Positions 1 through 9,488 of a DNA stretch of 64,000 nt are shown here, in pieces; positions within the stretch are counted from its first letter, which is position 1; each line of letters opens with the position of its first letter. The notes under the pieces were generated by a model that ran no database searches, had not been told where the DNA came from, and saw only the letters and a program-made list of their open reading frames with translations. The stretch comes from Paenibacillus athensensis. GTDB taxonomy: Bacteria > Bacillota > Bacilli > Paenibacillales > NBRC-103111. The translations under genes were made by a program, and so were the position numbers. The stretch covers positions 496,001 to 560,000 of the forward strand of contig NZ_MYFO02000002.1 in assembly GCF_004514475.2 (NCBI RefSeq), read 5' to 3'.

Positions 1-662
1 CGCAGCTAATGGACGCCGGCGCGGCGAATCACGTTATGTGCGGCACATGCAGCCATAACAGCACCGCCGAGAAGCAGTTCCGCTATCCGACGGAATACGG
101 CTCGCAGAAGCCGCCGACGGCGCAGTATACGGTGACGGGCGCCGGTGCGGCTCTGCTGGCGCGCGAGGGTACGGGGCCGGTGGTTACAGCCGCGACGATC
201 GGCCGGATCGTCGATATGGGCATCAAGGACCCGTTCAATATGGGCGCGGCGATGGCGCCCGCTGCGGTCGATACGATCACGGCGCACTGCCGTGATCTGG
301 AGATTGAGCCGGGCCACTACGATTTGATCGTGACCGGCGATTTGGGAGCGGTGGGCTATGCGATTGCCAATGAGCTATTCGCGAAGCACCGCTTTCCGAT
401 TGAGCAGACCGTCTACGACGACTGCGGTCTGATGATTTATGACCGTGAGAAGCAGGCGGTGCAGTCCGGCGGCAGCGGCTGCGGCTGCTCGGCGACCGTG
501 ACGTACGGTCATCTGCTCAAGCGGATGCAGCGCGGCGAGCTGCGCCGCATCCTTGTTGTGGCGACGGGCGCGCTGCTGTCGCCGCTGTCGTTCCAGCAGG
601 GCGAAAGCATTCCGTGCATCGCCCATGCCGTTGCGATTGAAGCGGGAGGTGAAGCGTCATGA
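1..662 (+). CDS. spoVAD: Stage V sporulation protein AD (5' end cut by window)
   Basis: The reading frame is open from the first base, so the N-terminal third of the protein lies outside the window; about 220 codons remain. The visible part has the thiolase-like look of SpoVAD ([20 protein letters not shown] near the beginning, [11 protein letters not shown] in the middle, [20 protein letters not shown] near the end). In Bacillus SpoVAD sits on the outer face of the spore inner membrane, binds dipicolinic acid and is needed for its uptake in sporulation and release in germination. The stop overlaps the start of spoVAE by four bases (ATGA), which fits a translationally coupled spoVA operon, normally transcribed by sigma G in the forespore. 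I am confident of the family. Confidence 0.95.
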   Translation, partial: QLMDAGAANHVMCGTCSHNSTAEKQFRYPTEYGSQKPPTAQYTVTGAGAALLAREGTGPVVTAATIGRIVDMGIKDPFNMGAAMAPAAVDTITAHCRDLEIEPGHYDLIVTGDLGAVGYAIANELFAKHRFPIEQTVYDDCGLMIYDREKQAVQSGGSGCGCSATVTYGHLLKRMQRGELRRILVVATGALLSPLSFQQGESIPCIAHAVAIEAGGEAS

Positions 663-1012
663 TGCAATTTGTGTGGGCCTTTGTGATCGGCGGGGCCATT
701 TGCGTGCTCGGCCAGCTGCTGATCGATGTGGGCAAGCTGACCCCGGCGCATACGATGAGCACGCTGGTTGTGCTGGGGGCTATTGCCGATGGCGTTGGCA
801 TTTACGACCCGTTCATCAAATTTGCCGGAGCAGGCGCCACTGTGCCGATTACGAGCTTTGGCAACGCGCTTGTGCACGGCGCGCTGGAGGAGCTGCAGCA
901 GGACGGCTATATCGGGATTATTACCGGCATCTTCGAGGTGACGAGCGCCGGTATTTCATCGGCGATTATTTTCTCGTTTCTCGCCGCGATTATCGTGCGG
1001 CCTAAGGGCTGA
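659..1012 (+). CDS. spoVAE: Stage V sporulation protein AE (SpoVAEb type)
   Basis: A 117-residue, almost wholly hydrophobic protein with three to four likely membrane helices and the family motif [20 protein letters not shown] near residues 18-37, followed by [11 protein letters not shown]-like sequence (here [20 protein letters not shown]). It is a membrane subunit of the SpoVA channel that moves Ca-dipicolinate across the spore inner membrane. It begins inside the spoVAD stop codon and is followed by an intrinsic terminator, so it is the last gene of the operon. The double ATG ATG at the start leaves a one-codon doubt about the true start. Confidence 0.93.
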   Translation: MMQFVWAFVIGGAICVLGQLLIDVGKLTPAHTMSTLVVLGAIADGVGIYDPFIKFAGAGATVPITSFGNALVHGALEELQQDGYIGIITGIFEVTSAGISSAIIFSFLAAIIVRPKG

Positions 1013-1102
1013 CTCTCTGGCTGCGCATGCTGCCGGACGCGTCCCTATGCTTACAAGCCGCTACCGTCAGCTTTTGTGCAAAGCGTTATTTCGATTTGAT
1101 TA

Positions 1103-1124
1103 CCCCGCGCGGCGGGGTTTTTTT
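1103..1124 (+). terminator. Rho-independent terminator after spoVAE
   Basis: A six-base-pair GC stem (CCCCGC / GCGGGG) with a three-base loop is followed by seven Ts. It lies about 90 bases past the spoVAE stop. Confidence 0.85.
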
Positions 1125-1234
1125 GCGTTGTACAGCGTTTGCTCTGCAGGCATCTGCTTGCAAATCCGAACTCATTGGTTATTATTTACAAACAAATTCA
1201 GCAATTTTGCAAGTATACGGACAATTCGCTTTCC

Positions 1235-1243
1235 TGTTACACT
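1235..1243 (+). promoter_or_regulatory. Possible extended -10 promoter for the moxR operon
   Basis: The intergenic stretch 1013-1444 holds the spoVA terminator and otherwise no convincing gene. The only promoter-like site I see is TGTTACACT, an extended -10, with no good -35. The leader to the moxR ATG would be about 200 bases. Confidence 0.3.
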
Positions 1244-1444
1244 AGAAGCATGTTATGTCCGTTGGCAGCGGCGTTGGTTTGTCGCTCTTGTCTCACCCGC
1301 CCACTGAGGCGCATGTGCCGACGCCTTGGTGCTTGCCTGCATGGCGGCTGATTTTGGCAAGCGCTTTCGCGCCGCCGCACCGGCTGATTACGACCCATTT
1401 TTCCCGGAGCTTGTCGGGATAGCCCTTGAAGGAGGATTCGGAAC

Positions 1445-2404
1445 ATGGAAACCGTCGCTCAACAGCATCTTCATGTATTGAACCGTTTGAAAAGCAATCT
1501 TGAAACCTGCATTCTCGGCAAAAGCGAAGAGATTTCCCTGCTCTTAACCGCACTGCTGGCCGGAGGCCACGTGCTGCTGGAGGATGTCCCCGGCACCGGC
1601 AAAACCGTGCTGATCAAAGCGCTCGCCCGCTCGGTGGAGGCTCAATACCGGCGCATTCAGTGCAACCCCGATTTATTGCCTACCGATATTACGGGCGTGT
1701 CCATATACCACCCCAAGGAAGAAAAGTTTCTGTTCCGCTCCGGTCCGATCATGACGAATATTTTGCTTGTGGACGAAATCAACCGCGCCACGACCAAGAC
1801 GCAATCGGCGCTGCTGGAAGCGATGGAGGAGCGACAAATTACCGTTGACGGCGATTTGTACGAGCTACCGCCTTTGTTCCTCATGCTCGCGACGCAAAAC
1901 CCGATCGACTTCGAAGGCACGTATTCGCTGCCTGAAGCACAGCTGGATCGCTTTATGCTCAAGCTAAGCCTCGGCTATCCGAGCGAAACCGCGGAGCAGC
2001 GGATGGTCGCGACGCAAAGCAGGAGCCATCCGATTGAGGCGCTGGAAACCGTCACCGATACAGCGACGCTGCTGGAGCTGCAAAATCGCGTGCGCGAGGT
2101 GCATATCGACGAAGCGGTCGCTGCGTATCTGGTCGCGCTGGCCCGCAGCACCCGCGAGCACAAAGCCGTCTATCTGGGAGCCAGCCCGCGCGCTACGCTT
2201 GCGCTTGTGGCTGCTTCCAAGGCTTATGCATTCCTGAACGGCCGCGATTACGTTATTCCCGACGACATTAAGTATTTGGCGCCTTACGTGATGGGGCACC
2301 GGATTTTACTAAATGCGGAGGCGCGTATGGACGGAGCGACCGTCGCTTCGGTGCTCCAGACGATTTTTGAGCAGGTGCGCGTTCCGGTCAGAATGGAGAA
2401 GTGA
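1445..2404 (+). CDS. MoxR-family AAA+ ATPase
   Basis: 319 residues, typical of the AAA_3/MoxR family. The Walker A motif GTGKT is at about residues 50-54, Walker B ILLVDEINRA at about 106-114, and a sensor motif LATQNPIDFEGTY follows. MoxR ATPases are thought to act as chaperones that activate a partner, often a von Willebrand-like DUF58 protein. The next two genes (DUF58, transglutaminase) are its usual partners, in the same order as yeaC-yeaD-yebA of B. subtilis. The start is supported by AAGGAGG nine bases upstream. The stop overlaps the next gene. Confidence 0.92.
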   Translation: METVAQQHLHVLNRLKSNLETCILGKSEEISLLLTALLAGGHVLLEDVPGTGKTVLIKALARSVEAQYRRIQCNPDLLPTDITGVSIYHPKEEKFLFRSGPIMTNILLVDEINRATTKTQSALLEAMEERQITVDGDLYELPPLFLMLATQNPIDFEGTYSLPEAQLDRFMLKLSLGYPSETAEQRMVATQSRSHPIEALETVTDTATLLELQNRVREVHIDEAVAAYLVALARSTREHKAVYLGASPRATLALVAASKAYAFLNGRDYVIPDDIKYLAPYVMGHRILLNAEARMDGATVASVLQTIFEQVRVPVRMEK

Positions 2405-3675
2405 GGCGCATGAACCATCCGCTGATGAGACGCTTGGGCTTGCAGCGCCGTCGTTATCCGGCCGCTTTGTGGTGTCTGGCCATCTGTCTGGCCGCCAGTC
2501 TGCTGTTCGTCGTTTTTCAAGGTGGCAAGCTGGCCGCCATGCTGTTTGGGAGCGTGACCGTGTTGTCGGTGTATCTGGTACTTGGCAACTGGAGTGGAAT
2601 CAAACGGACGGTCGGCGAGCGGAAGCTGGGCGGCGGCGACGAGACGGCGGAAACCCAACTGGACGCAGGTCAGCCGCTGGAGGTGTCTATTCGGCTACAG
2701 ATTCCGGGAATCTGGCCCATTCCCTACGTCGTTGTGCGCGACCGGCTGATGCGGCAGAACGGCGAGGAGATCGGCTTTGAGGGCTCGCTGGTGCCTGACT
2801 GGAAGCGCCGCGGCGAGTGGACCTACAGCACCCCGCCGCTGCGTCGCGGCTTCTATCGCTTTGGCGCGACGGAATGCGTCACCGAGGACATTTTCGGCTT
2901 TTTCCAGCATAAAGGACGTTTGCAGCTTGAGCAGCAGGTGGTGGTGTATCCGCAGACGGCGGTTATCAAGGAATGGCTGCAATTTCATCAAATGATCAAG
3001 GGACTGCAGCATCATTCGACCACGACGCGCGCTCAGCGCGAAACGACGCAGATCAATGGCGTGCGCGAATATATTTACGGCGACCGCATCTCGCGGATTC
3101 ACTGGAACGCTACGGCCAAAACCGGCACGTGGAAATCCAAGGAGTTCGAGCGCGAGTCGCTGCCCAAAACCATTGTGCTGCTTGACCGCACAGCCGCCGC
3201 GTACCGCGACGAGGCCGAGTTTGAGCTGGCCGTGTCGACGGCGGCTTCGCTGCTGCGCTACGGCAGCAGCCGCCAGCTGGCGATCGGGCTGCTGTCCGTA
3301 GGCCGGGAGCCCTCCTTATTCGAGCCGAAAATCGGCCACAAGCATTTGAAGGAAACGATGGGCCATTTGGTCGGGGTCGAAGCCGACGGCTATCGTTCGC
3401 TGCTGCAAGTGATCAAGGACCGGGCCCGCGATATTCCGGCCGGCAGTTTTTTCGTGCTGATTTCGCCGCAAAAAGGGGCCGCTGTGCTGCAGGCGATGAA
3501 TTACCTGAATCAGCATCAAGCCAATCCGTGCCACTTCTGGATTCGCTCTGCAGGCGGAGAAGCGCCGCGCGAGGACTGGCTGAAGGCTGTACGCGCCCGC
3601 GGCTACCTGGGCTACGAGATCGATGATCTGGCCGAGCTTTCCGGCATCTTGGGAGGAGCGAAGCGTTATGCCTAA
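2401..3675 (+). CDS. DUF58 domain membrane protein
   Basis: About 424 residues. Two N-terminal membrane helices (about residues 20-60) are followed by a soluble region with the DUF58 signature (REYIYGDRISRIHWNATAKT near residues 220-240) and a von Willebrand A-like C-terminal part. It probably works with the upstream MoxR ATPase at the membrane; its exact function is not established. The start is uncertain: GTG at 2401 overlaps the moxR stop (GTGA), while ATG at 2410 is the alternative. The 3' end overlaps the transglutaminase start by eight bases. Confidence 0.88.
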   Translation: MRRMNHPLMRRLGLQRRRYPAALWCLAICLAASLLFVVFQGGKLAAMLFGSVTVLSVYLVLGNWSGIKRTVGERKLGGGDETAETQLDAGQPLEVSIRLQIPGIWPIPYVVVRDRLMRQNGEEIGFEGSLVPDWKRRGEWTYSTPPLRRGFYRFGATECVTEDIFGFFQHKGRLQLEQQVVVYPQTAVIKEWLQFHQMIKGLQHHSTTTRAQRETTQINGVREYIYGDRISRIHWNATAKTGTWKSKEFERESLPKTIVLLDRTAAAYRDEAEFELAVSTAASLLRYGSSRQLAIGLLSVGREPSLFEPKIGHKHLKETMGHLVGVEADGYRSLLQVIKDRARDIPAGSFFVLISPQKGAAVLQAMNYLNQHQANPCHFWIRSAGGEAPREDWLKAVRARGYLGYEIDDLAELSGILGGAKRYA

Positions 3676-5908
3676 CCGTAAAGCGTTGTTTTGGCAGCGG
3701 CTGCTGCTGACTGAATGGCCGCAGCGGCTTGTGGCGATTTTGTCCGGTTTGTTCTTGTACCAGTATGTGTCGTGGATTGAGTCGGAGAACGGACTGTGGC
3801 TGCCGCAAACGATCTCTGCCGTCAGTATGACGCTGCTGATCGGGGTGCTTTCCTTTCTGATCCCGCGGCTGCGGCTGGTTTGGCGCTGCGTCCTGCAGCT
3901 GGCGCTCGTTGTCGTTTTTGTCGCACTTCAGGTTGGCTATCATTATATCGGCATGCCGTGGCGCTCGTTTTTGTCGCTGGAAGCGGTTGGCTTGTGGCTG
4001 GAAGCCAATGTGGGACAGCTGGCGCCGTTCATCTGGTTTGCGCTTGGTGCGTGGGCGATCTATCTGGCGATGATCTGGGTGGCCCGCTCGAAGCTGCGGC
4101 TTTATATGGTGCTGCTGGCCAGCGTGCTGTTTTTTGCCATCCGCGATTCGTTCAGCCAGATTGTGCTGTGGCAGGAAGTATCGATTGTGCTTGTATGCGG
4201 GCTGCTGCTGCTGGTGCTGCGCCATTTGGCCGAGCTGAAAAGCCGCGCCCCGCTGTTGTGGGAGACGCTGGCGGAGTATCCGACGACGATCGGCGTGCCG
4301 GTCGTGCTGATTCTGGCGCTGACGTTTACAATCGGGGCCATTGCGCCGTCGGTCGATCCGCTGATGATGGACCCGTATACGGCCTGGCGCATCAGCCAGG
4401 GGGAATCCGTACCGGCGCTTGGCAAAGGGTTTATCGTCTCGCAGCCCAGCGGCGACGCTTCGTCGGGCTACAGCCGTGACGACAGCTCGCTTGGCGGCTC
4501 GTTCCGCTTTGACTACAGCACGGTGATGACGGTGGATACGAGCAAGCGCACGTATTTTCGCGGCGAAACGCGGTCGGTCTATACCGGCTCCGGATGGGAA
4601 AGCGGCGAAGCCGAGAAGCGGCAGCGGCCATTCGGCGTGGGCAGCGAAGCGCTTGCCGCTGATCCGGCCATCGATACGAGCCTGCTGAAAACGCAGGAAG
4701 TGACGCAGACGATTACGATGGAGCAGGAAGCGCCGTTTCCTGTTCTGTTCGCCGGCTTTCAGATCAGCAAGGTCGAATCTCTGGACAATGGCGAGACGTC
4801 GGCCTCCGAGCTGCGCTGGTTTCCGCAGCAGTCCGAGCTGCGGGTAGCGGGCAAGCATTATCCCAAGACGTATCAAGTTGTCGTAAAGGAACCGATTATC
4901 GACGAAGCGGGGCTGCGCGCCGCCCGGGCATCCTACGACGGCGACTCCAAATGGGACGCATATTTGCAGCTGCCGGTTACGTTGCCTCCCCGCGTGCGCG
5001 ATCTTGCCGCCGATGTGACGAAAAATGCAGCCAATCCTTACGATAAAGCCAAAAGCATCGAGCTGTATTTAAGCACGACATTTCCGTACACGAACACGCC
5101 GGATATGTCGCAAGCGGCCAGCAAGGATTTCGTTGATCGCTTTCTGTTCGAGGTCAAGCAAGGCTATTGCGATTACTACTCCAGCGCGATGGTCGTGATG
5201 GCCCGCGCGGCCGGACTTCCGGCGCGTTGGGTCAAGGGCTACTCGTCGGGACAATCGCCGATTCCCGAGGAAGTGCAGCGGCTTGGCAACATAACGCAGC
5301 AAACGTCGATTGACGCCGATGCGGCCGGGGAATATACGGTGCGCAACGCCGACGCCCATTCATGGGCCGAGATTTATTTCGAAGGCTATGGATGGATTCC
5401 GTTCGAGCCGACCTCCGGCTTTGCGCTGCCGTCGGTGTATCCCGACGATCAGCCCAAGCCGCTGGAGGAGCTAACGCTGCCGCAGGCTGCTGCTGCGGAA
5501 GCCGCCGATGCCGGCGTGCCGCTTCGCGTCTGGATCTGGGCGGGCAGCGTGGCGCTGGTTGCGCTCGCTGCAGGCGCTCTCTTGTATGTCCGCCGCGCCG
5601 CGCTGCGGCGAATGTGGCGCAAGCTCCGGCTTCGCCGCGCCCGCGCGGCGAGCTTCGATCACAAAATTGTGATCGAATTCGAACGCCTGCTGCGGCTTGG
5701 CCGCCGCAAGGGCTTCATCCGCCACGAGCATGAAACGATGCGCGAAGCTGCCGCTCGCTGGGCGCAGCAAAGCAAATGGATGAAGAAGGATCTGGAGATT
5801 GCTTTGAACCTGTTCGAACGGGCCAAATATTCGCCCGCTGCGGCGACGGAGCAGGATTTTGCCCAAGCAACGCAGACGATTGCCCGCTTGAAGGAGCAGA
5901 TGAAATAA
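3668..5908 (+). CDS. Membrane transglutaminase-like protease (TgpA/YebA type)
   Basis: 746 residues. Five or six N-terminal helices (about 20-230) are followed by an extracytoplasmic transglutaminase core and one more helix near 625-645, then a cytoplasmic DUF4129-like tail. The core has Cys501 (QGYCDYYSSAM) and His564 (DAHSWAEIYF); the acidic third position reads FEPT (Glu580) where Asp is common. The ATG at 3668 is preferred over an in-frame ATG 45 bases upstream because GGGAGG lies about ten bases before it. It completes the moxR-DUF58-transglutaminase operon. The substrate is unknown; roles in envelope protein processing are plausible. Confidence 0.9.
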   Translation: MPNRKALFWQRLLLTEWPQRLVAILSGLFLYQYVSWIESENGLWLPQTISAVSMTLLIGVLSFLIPRLRLVWRCVLQLALVVVFVALQVGYHYIGMPWRSFLSLEAVGLWLEANVGQLAPFIWFALGAWAIYLAMIWVARSKLRLYMVLLASVLFFAIRDSFSQIVLWQEVSIVLVCGLLLLVLRHLAELKSRAPLLWETLAEYPTTIGVPVVLILALTFTIGAIAPSVDPLMMDPYTAWRISQGESVPALGKGFIVSQPSGDASSGYSRDDSSLGGSFRFDYSTVMTVDTSKRTYFRGETRSVYTGSGWESGEAEKRQRPFGVGSEALAADPAIDTSLLKTQEVTQTITMEQEAPFPVLFAGFQISKVESLDNGETSASELRWFPQQSELRVAGKHYPKTYQVVVKEPIIDEAGLRAARASYDGDSKWDAYLQLPVTLPPRVRDLAADVTKNAANPYDKAKSIELYLSTTFPYTNTPDMSQAASKDFVDRFLFEVKQGYCDYYSSAMVVMARAAGLPARWVKGYSSGQSPIPEEVQRLGNITQQTSIDADAAGEYTVRNADAHSWAEIYFEGYGWIPFEPTSGFALPSVYPDDQPKPLEELTLPQAAAAEAADAGVPLRVWIWAGSVALVALAAGALLYVRRAALRRMWRKLRLRRARAASFDHKIVIEFERLLRLGRRKGFIRHEHETMREAAARWAQQSKWMKKDLEIALNLFERAKYSPAAATEQDFAQATQTIARLKEQMK

Positions 5909-5913
5909 TTCGC

Positions 5914-5950
5914 AGGCCACTCGCGTCGATGATGCGGGTGGCTTTGATTT
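5914..5950 (+). terminator. Intrinsic terminator after the transglutaminase gene
   Basis: A nine-pair stem (GCCACTCGC / GCGGGTGGC, one G-U) with a nine-base loop, followed by TTTGATTT. Confidence 0.7.
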
Positions 5951-5972
5951 GAGCAGCGGCTTGCCGTACAAT
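5944..5972 (+). promoter_or_regulatory. Sigma-A promoter for the esterase gene
   Basis: TTGATT, a 17-base spacer and TACAAT lie directly behind the preceding terminator and about 80 bases before the esterase start. Confidence 0.55.
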
Positions 5973-6051
5973 AGGCGGGTATACGGCTTGCGCAAGAGCG
6001 GTCCTGACCAGCAAAAAGCGAAGCAGAACCGTCATTCAGGGAGGAATGAAG

Positions 6052-6834
6052 ATGGCTTTTATCGATTGTCACTTTTATTCGGAAACGCTCGGCATCTCCA
6101 CGGCGATGCACGTGCTGCTTCCTCAGAGGTCTACCACCCAGATCGGCATGACCGGACGCGTGCTGGGTACAGGCAAGCATCCCGTCCTTTATTTGCTGCA
6201 TGGCTTGTCCGACGATCATACGATCTGGATGCGTCGCACCTCGATCGAGCGTTACGCGGCGGAGCTGGGGCTGGCAGTTGTCATGCCTGCGGTCGGGCGC
6301 AGCTTCTATACCGATATGGCGCACGGCTACCGCTATTGGACGTTTGTCAGCGAGGAGCTGCCGCAGCTGGCGCGCGAATTTTTCCCGCTGTCGGCGGAGC
6401 GCGAGCTGAATTTTGCCGCCGGCTTGTCGATGGGCGGCTATGGCGCGATGAAGCTGGGGCTGTCGCATCCGGAGCGGTTTGCGGCAGTGGCCAGCTTGTC
6501 CGGAGCGCTGGATGTGCGCCGATTTATTGACAATCCGGAGAATATGGCGGATTTCCGGCTTATTTTCGGCGATGGTGCGGATGTGGCTGCCAGCGACAAC
6601 AACCTGCTGCGTCTGGCCGACAAGCTGGCCGAAAGCGGAAAGCCGGCGCCCAAGCTGTATCAGGCGTGCGGCACGGAGGATTTCCTGTATGCCGACAACG
6701 TGCGCTTTCGCGATTATATACGCGGGCTGCCGTTTGATTTGACCTATGAAGAGGGGCCGGGCATTCACGACTGGGCGTATTGGGACCTGAAAATCCAGTC
6801 CGTGCTCGACTGGCTGCCGCTGCCGGGGCGATAA
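6052..6834 (+). CDS. Alpha/beta-hydrolase esterase (tributyrin esterase / S-formylglutathione hydrolase-like)
   Basis: 260 residues of the esterase D/EstA family. The nucleophile elbow [11 protein letters not shown] gives Ser126. Asp210 ([11 protein letters not shown]) and His239 (GIHDWAYWD) complete the triad, and [13 protein letters not shown] carries the oxyanion region. It likely hydrolyses short-chain acyl esters in the cytoplasm; no secretion signal is seen. An ATG six bases upstream is almost inside the AGGGAGG ribosome site, so the ATG at 6052, seven bases after it, is chosen. It stands alone, with its own promoter upstream and a new promoter downstream. Confidence 0.9.
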   Translation: MAFIDCHFYSETLGISTAMHVLLPQRSTTQIGMTGRVLGTGKHPVLYLLHGLSDDHTIWMRRTSIERYAAELGLAVVMPAVGRSFYTDMAHGYRYWTFVSEELPQLAREFFPLSAERELNFAAGLSMGGYGAMKLGLSHPERFAAVASLSGALDVRRFIDNPENMADFRLIFGDGADVAASDNNLLRLADKLAESGKPAPKLYQACGTEDFLYADNVRFRDYIRGLPFDLTYEEGPGIHDWAYWDLKIQSVLDWLPLPGR

Positions 6835-6852
6835 ACGGGCCGCTATTTCCTT

Positions 6853-6881
6853 TTGCAAGCGCGGGGGCACTATGGTATAGT
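6853..6881 (+). promoter_or_regulatory. Sigma-A promoter of the yqeG-yqeM operon
   Basis: TTGCAA, a 17-base spacer and TATAGT form a near-consensus vegetative promoter 40 bases before the yqeG start. Confidence 0.8.
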
Positions 6882-6920
6882 TTGTCGTATATATGAAGGA
6901 ACATTCTGGAGGGAAACCGT

Positions 6921-7418
6921 TTGCTGCGTAAGCTCGTACCAAAACAATCCGTGCGCACGATCTACGATATCCAGATCGATCAGCTGTGGAGCTTCGGAGT
7001 CAGGGGCATCATCACTGATCTGGACAACACGCTCGTTGGCGCCAGAGATCCGCATGCGACGCCCGAGCTGATCGAATGGCTCGCACAAGTCCGGAAGCTG
7101 GGCTTCAAGGTCGTGATCGTATCGAACAATCGCCGGGGCCGGGTATCGGCATTTGCCGAGCCGCTCGGTATTCCTTTTATTTACGGGGCCAAAAAGCCGA
7201 CGAATGTCGCCTTCCATAAAGCGATGCGCCTGCTCGGCACGAACGCCCGGCAGACGGCTGTCATCGGCGACCAGATGCTGACCGATGTGCTCGGCGGCAA
7301 CCGGATGGGGCTGTACACCATTCTCGTGCAGCCGATTTCCGTGCGCGACGAGGGCTTTTTTACAAAGGTCAATCGGCGGATCGAGAAGCTGGCGCTGTCG
7401 ATGATGAAGAAATCATAG
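6921..7418 (+). CDS. yqeG: YqeG family HAD phosphatase
   Basis: 165 residues with HAD motifs: DLDNTLVG at 33-40, VIVSNN near 75-80, and GDQMLTDVLGGNRMG for motif IV. The family is related to phosphatidylglycerophosphate phosphatase Gep4. The start is a TTG, chosen because GGAGGG lies seven bases upstream and no ATG fits. It is the first gene of a nine-gene operon whose order (yqeG, yqeH, aroE, yhbY, nadD, yqeK, rsfS) matches B. subtilis. Confidence 0.93.
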   Translation: MLRKLVPKQSVRTIYDIQIDQLWSFGVRGIITDLDNTLVGARDPHATPELIEWLAQVRKLGFKVVIVSNNRRGRVSAFAEPLGIPFIYGAKKPTNVAFHKAMRLLGTNARQTAVIGDQMLTDVLGGNRMGLYTILVQPISVRDEGFFTKVNRRIEKLALSMMKKS

Positions 7419-7443
7419 CTGTAGACACAAGCAGGGAGGATTC

Positions 7444-8559
7444 ATGAGCGAAGAAGAAGTCATGCACTGCGCCGGCTGCGGCGTCGAGCTGCAAATGGAG
7501 GAGCCGGGCCAGCTGGGCTACGTGCCGGTGGAGGCGTTCCAGAAGGAGCCCGTCATCTGCCAGCGCTGCTACCGGATTAAGCATTATAATGAAGCGTCGA
7601 GTATGACGCTCGATCAGGACGATTTTTTGAAGCTGCTCGGCAAGGTCGGGCAAAAGAAGGCGCTGGTCGTCAATATCGTCGACATTTTTGATTTCGAGGG
7701 CAGTATGATCAGCGGTTTGGCGCGTTTTGTCGGCACGAACCCGATTCTGTTGGTCGTCAACAAAATCGATTTGCTGCCCAAGACCGTCAATCCGAACAAA
7801 ATCGTCAACTGGGTGCAGCGGCAGGTCAAGGAGCACGGCTTGCGCGTCATCGAGATCGTATTGTGCAGCGTACGAAAAAACATCGGCTTCGATCGCGTCA
7901 TCGAAGCGGTGCAGCGGCACCGTCAGGGCCGGGACGTCTATGTCGTCGGCGCGACGAACGTCGGCAAATCGACGTTGATCAACCGTTTGATCGCCGATTA
8001 CAGCGATTTGGAAGCGGAGCTGACCACATCGCAATATCCTGGCACGACGCTCGATCTGGTGAAAATTCCGCTTGATGACGGCCGCTTTATTATCGATACG
8101 CCGGGCATTGTGTACAAGCACCGGATGACGGAAATCGTCACGAAGCGCGATTTGGCCAAGATCATGCCGGACCGGACGCTCAAGCCGATGGTGTTTCAGC
8201 TCAACGACGCCCAGACGCTGTTTTTCGGCGCGCTGGCGCGCTTTGATTTTATCAAGGGCGATCACCAGTCATTTACGTGCTATTTGTCGAGCGCGATTCA
8301 GATTCACCGGACGAAGCTGGAGCGCGCCGACGATTTGTACCGCGATCACCGCGGTGAGCTGTTGACACCGCCGCGCCTTGAGGATCTGGACGAGCTGCCG
8401 CCGCTTGTCAAGCATCCGATCCGGGTGTCCAAGGGCCGCAAGCTCGACGTGCTGATCTCTGGCTTGGGCTGGATCAAAGTGAACAGCGAGTCGGGAGCCG
8501 ATCTGGCCGTATACGCGCCCAAAGGCGTCAAGGTCATATCGCGCGAATCGCTGATCTAG
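7444..8559 (+). CDS. yqeH: Ribosome biogenesis GTPase YqeH (circularly permuted)
   Basis: 371 residues. A four-cysteine zinc finger (C9, C12, C39, C42) is followed by a GTPase with permuted motif order: the NKID motif (G4) comes before the P-loop GATNVGKST at 169-177 and the DTPG motif (G3). This permutation marks the YqeH/YjeQ-type GTPases. YqeH is needed for 30S subunit assembly and 16S rRNA maturation in B. subtilis. The start is backed by GGGAGG seven bases upstream. Confidence 0.96.
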   Translation: MSEEEVMHCAGCGVELQMEEPGQLGYVPVEAFQKEPVICQRCYRIKHYNEASSMTLDQDDFLKLLGKVGQKKALVVNIVDIFDFEGSMISGLARFVGTNPILLVVNKIDLLPKTVNPNKIVNWVQRQVKEHGLRVIEIVLCSVRKNIGFDRVIEAVQRHRQGRDVYVVGATNVGKSTLINRLIADYSDLEAELTTSQYPGTTLDLVKIPLDDGRFIIDTPGIVYKHRMTEIVTKRDLAKIMPDRTLKPMVFQLNDAQTLFFGALARFDFIKGDHQSFTCYLSSAIQIHRTKLERADDLYRDHRGELLTPPRLEDLDELPPLVKHPIRVSKGRKLDVLISGLGWIKVNSESGADLAVYAPKGVKVISRESLI

Positions 8560-8568
8560 GGGGATAAC

Positions 8569-9420
8569 ATGACAGGGCTGGACAGTCATACGATATTATA
8601 CGGCGTATTTGGCGATCCCGTACGCCATTCCCGCTCGCCGCTGATGCTGAACCGGGCGTTCGCAGAAGCGGGCGTCAACGGGGCTTATGCGGCGTTTCAC
8701 GTCAAGCCGGAGGGGCTGAGCGAGGCCGTGGCCGGCATCCGGGCGCTTGGCTTTCGCGGCGTGAACGTGACGATCCCGCACAAGGTGGAGGTCATGGCGC
8801 ACCTTGACGAGATCGACGAAGGCGCGCGCGTGATCGGCGCGGTCAATACGATCGTCAACGACGGCGGCAAGCTGACCGGCTACAACACGGACGGCATCGG
8901 TTATGCGCGGTCGTTGAAGGAAGAGACCGGCCTGAGCCTGCGCGGCTGCCGCGTGCTGCTGCTCGGCGCCGGCGGCGCGGCCCGCGGCGTGGCTTACGCG
9001 CTGGCTAAGGAAGGGGCGGCGAGCGTGTGCATTGCCAACCGTACGACGTCGCGCGCCGACGAGCTGGCCGCCGCGATTGCCGCGTTTGCGCCGGCCCGCG
9101 GCGTGGCGCTGGATGAAATCGCCGGGCTGGCGGACGACGTCGACCTGGTCGTCAACACGACCTCGGCGGGCATGCATCCGCATGTCGACGAGCTGCCGGC
9201 GGATACAAGCTGGGTCGACGGACGCCATATCGCCAGCGATTTGATCTACAATCCGCGCACGACGCGGTTTTTGCGCGAAGCGCAGGAGCGCGGCGCCCGC
9301 ATTCACGGCGGGCTGGGCATGTTTATTTATCAAGGCGCGTACGCCTTCGAATATTGGACCGGCTTGCCGGCTCCCGTTGCGGCGATGCGTCAGGTCGTCG
9401 AGCAATCGTTAACGCCATAA
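8569..9420 (+). CDS. aroE: Shikimate dehydrogenase
   Basis: 283 residues. The substrate-binding SRSP motif is at 21-24, the catalytic lysine is Lys72 (NVTIPHK), NTDG lies near 108, and the Rossmann glycine motif LLGAGGAARGVAYAL follows. It reduces 3-dehydroshikimate to shikimate with NADPH in aromatic amino acid synthesis. It starts nine bases after yqeH, inside the operon, preceded by GGGGG. Confidence 0.95.
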   Translation: MTGLDSHTILYGVFGDPVRHSRSPLMLNRAFAEAGVNGAYAAFHVKPEGLSEAVAGIRALGFRGVNVTIPHKVEVMAHLDEIDEGARVIGAVNTIVNDGGKLTGYNTDGIGYARSLKEETGLSLRGCRVLLLGAGGAARGVAYALAKEGAASVCIANRTTSRADELAAAIAAFAPARGVALDEIAGLADDVDLVVNTTSAGMHPHVDELPADTSWVDGRHIASDLIYNPRTTRFLREAQERGARIHGGLGMFIYQGAYAFEYWTGLPAPVAAMRQVVEQSLTP

Positions 9421-9488
9421 TCCAAAGAGTAGCCGGCCGCTTGCGAAACACGCGGAGCTTGGCACATGCAGAATAGAGGGACTTTTTC

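Noticed and set aside
1027-1351. Several short open frames in the spoVAE-moxR gap
   Set aside because: They run through the terminator at 1103 and lack ribosome sites and protein-like composition.
3413-4876. Long minus-strand frame opposite the transglutaminase gene
   Set aside because: Arg/His/Gln-rich shadow frame overlapping two well-supported plus-strand genes.
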